From positions 1-6,175 of the forward strand of contig SVSO01000176.1 of assembly GCA_015064195.1 (NCBI GenBank): DNA of 6,175 nt, given 5' to 3'. This document shows positions 6,045 to 6,175 of this stretch, in pieces. Both the position numbers and the translations under genes were made by a program. The notes under the pieces are model-generated. The model ran no database searches and had not been told where the DNA came from. It saw only the letters and a program-made list of their open reading frames with translations. This DNA comes from Oscillospiraceae bacterium (GTDB taxonomy: Bacteria > Bacillota_A > Clostridia > Oscillospirales > CAG-272). Positions within the stretch are counted from its first letter, which is position 1; each line of letters opens with the position of its first letter.

Positions 6045-6060
6045 TAGGAAATATTGCCAA
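6038..6060. promoter_or_regulatory. 23-base palindrome over the GH4 -35 box, probable operator
   Basis: TTGGCAATA (6038-6046) and TATTGCCAA (6052-6060) are perfect 9-bp inverted arms with a 5-base spacer. Related half-sites flank it: TTGCC at 6031-6035 and ATAGTGCCA at 6072-6080, each roughly two helical turns away. The binding protein is unknown; it does not match the catabolite-repression cre consensus. On RNA the palindrome would lie upstream of the predicted start, so a DNA operator is more likely than an RNA structure. Confidence 0.72.
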
Positions 6061-6090
6061 ATATTTTTGAAATAGTGCCATACCTGATAC

Positions 6091-6155
6091 GCAGAGGGGA
6101 GAGGGGGAGGAAACCATCTCAAGCGCCGAAGTTTTCCTCCCCCTCTCCCCCCTGC
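6091..6155. repeat. Purine/pyrimidine-asymmetric inverted repeat at the window edge
   Basis: The left arm 6091-6113 (almost all purine, GGGGAGAGGGGGAGGAAA core) pairs with 6133-6155 (almost all pyrimidine) over 23 bp with one mismatch, enclosing a 19-base loop. C-rich sequence continues to the end of the window. There is no T-tract after it on the plus strand. It could be an intergenic repeat element, one end of a MITE-like element, or a terminator for a gene outside the window. Confidence 0.7.
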
Positions 6156-6175
6156 ACCCCCCTCACCCTCTCTAT

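Noticed and set aside
6038..6060. Catabolite repression (cre) site over the GH4 promoter
   Set aside because: The palindrome TTGGCAATA-N5-TATTGCCAA lacks the central CG and the layout of the cre consensus.
1..6175. tRNA, rRNA, CRISPR array, transposase, phage or defence genes
   Set aside because: No cloverleaf, rRNA-like segment, regular spaced repeats, or integrase/transposase/nuclease motifs were seen on either strand.

Overview
The window looks like part of a chromosome from a low-to-mid GC Firmicute, most likely an anaerobic Clostridia lineage of the gut or rumen type. The signs are AGGAGG-type ribosome binding sites with 6-9 base spacing, housekeeping-type promoters with extended -10 boxes in short AT-rich gaps, Firmicute-type hairpin terminators, a lipobox lipoprotein binding protein, and a DUF362 ferredoxin. 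No rRNA, tRNA, CRISPR array, transposase or phage gene is visible. The taxonomic assignment is inference.

Layout: (1) bases 1-687, plus strand, the 3' part of a DUF362 protein with two [4Fe-4S] motifs; its 5' end lies outside the window. (2) A hairpin separates it from a convergent minus-strand gene (741-1292) for a small zinc-ribbon membrane protein. (3) Divergent from that gene, with its own near-consensus promoter, is a plus-strand DUF4886/SGNH-type hydrolase (1439-2161). (4) A perfect bidirectional terminator follows, then a minus-strand lipoprotein of the ABC sugar-binding type (2279-3727). (5) A divergent AraC-family regulator (3831-4655) shares a 103-base promoter region with the lipoprotein gene, and the two promoters overlap with mirror symmetry. 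(6) A convergent minus-strand family 4 glycosidase of the MelA/LplD type (4673-5971) shares a terminator hairpin with the regulator gene. (7) The last 200 bases hold the glycosidase promoter, a 23-base palindrome overlying its -35 box, and a strand-asymmetric G-run/C-run inverted repeat at the edge.

Bases 2279-5971 read as a small sugar-use locus: a surface lipoprotein captures an oligosaccharide or glycoside, an AraC regulator controls the lipoprotein gene, and a cytosolic NAD/Mn-dependent GH4 enzyme cleaves the imported unphosphorylated alpha-glycoside. The set resembles Bacillus lplA (binding protein) and lplD (GH4 alpha-galacturonidase), but here each gene is a separate transcription unit and no permease is present. 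The SGNH-type hydrolase could remove ester groups from the same substrate, but nothing ties it to the locus except proximity. I see no clearly new multi-gene system; the most interesting signals are regulatory.
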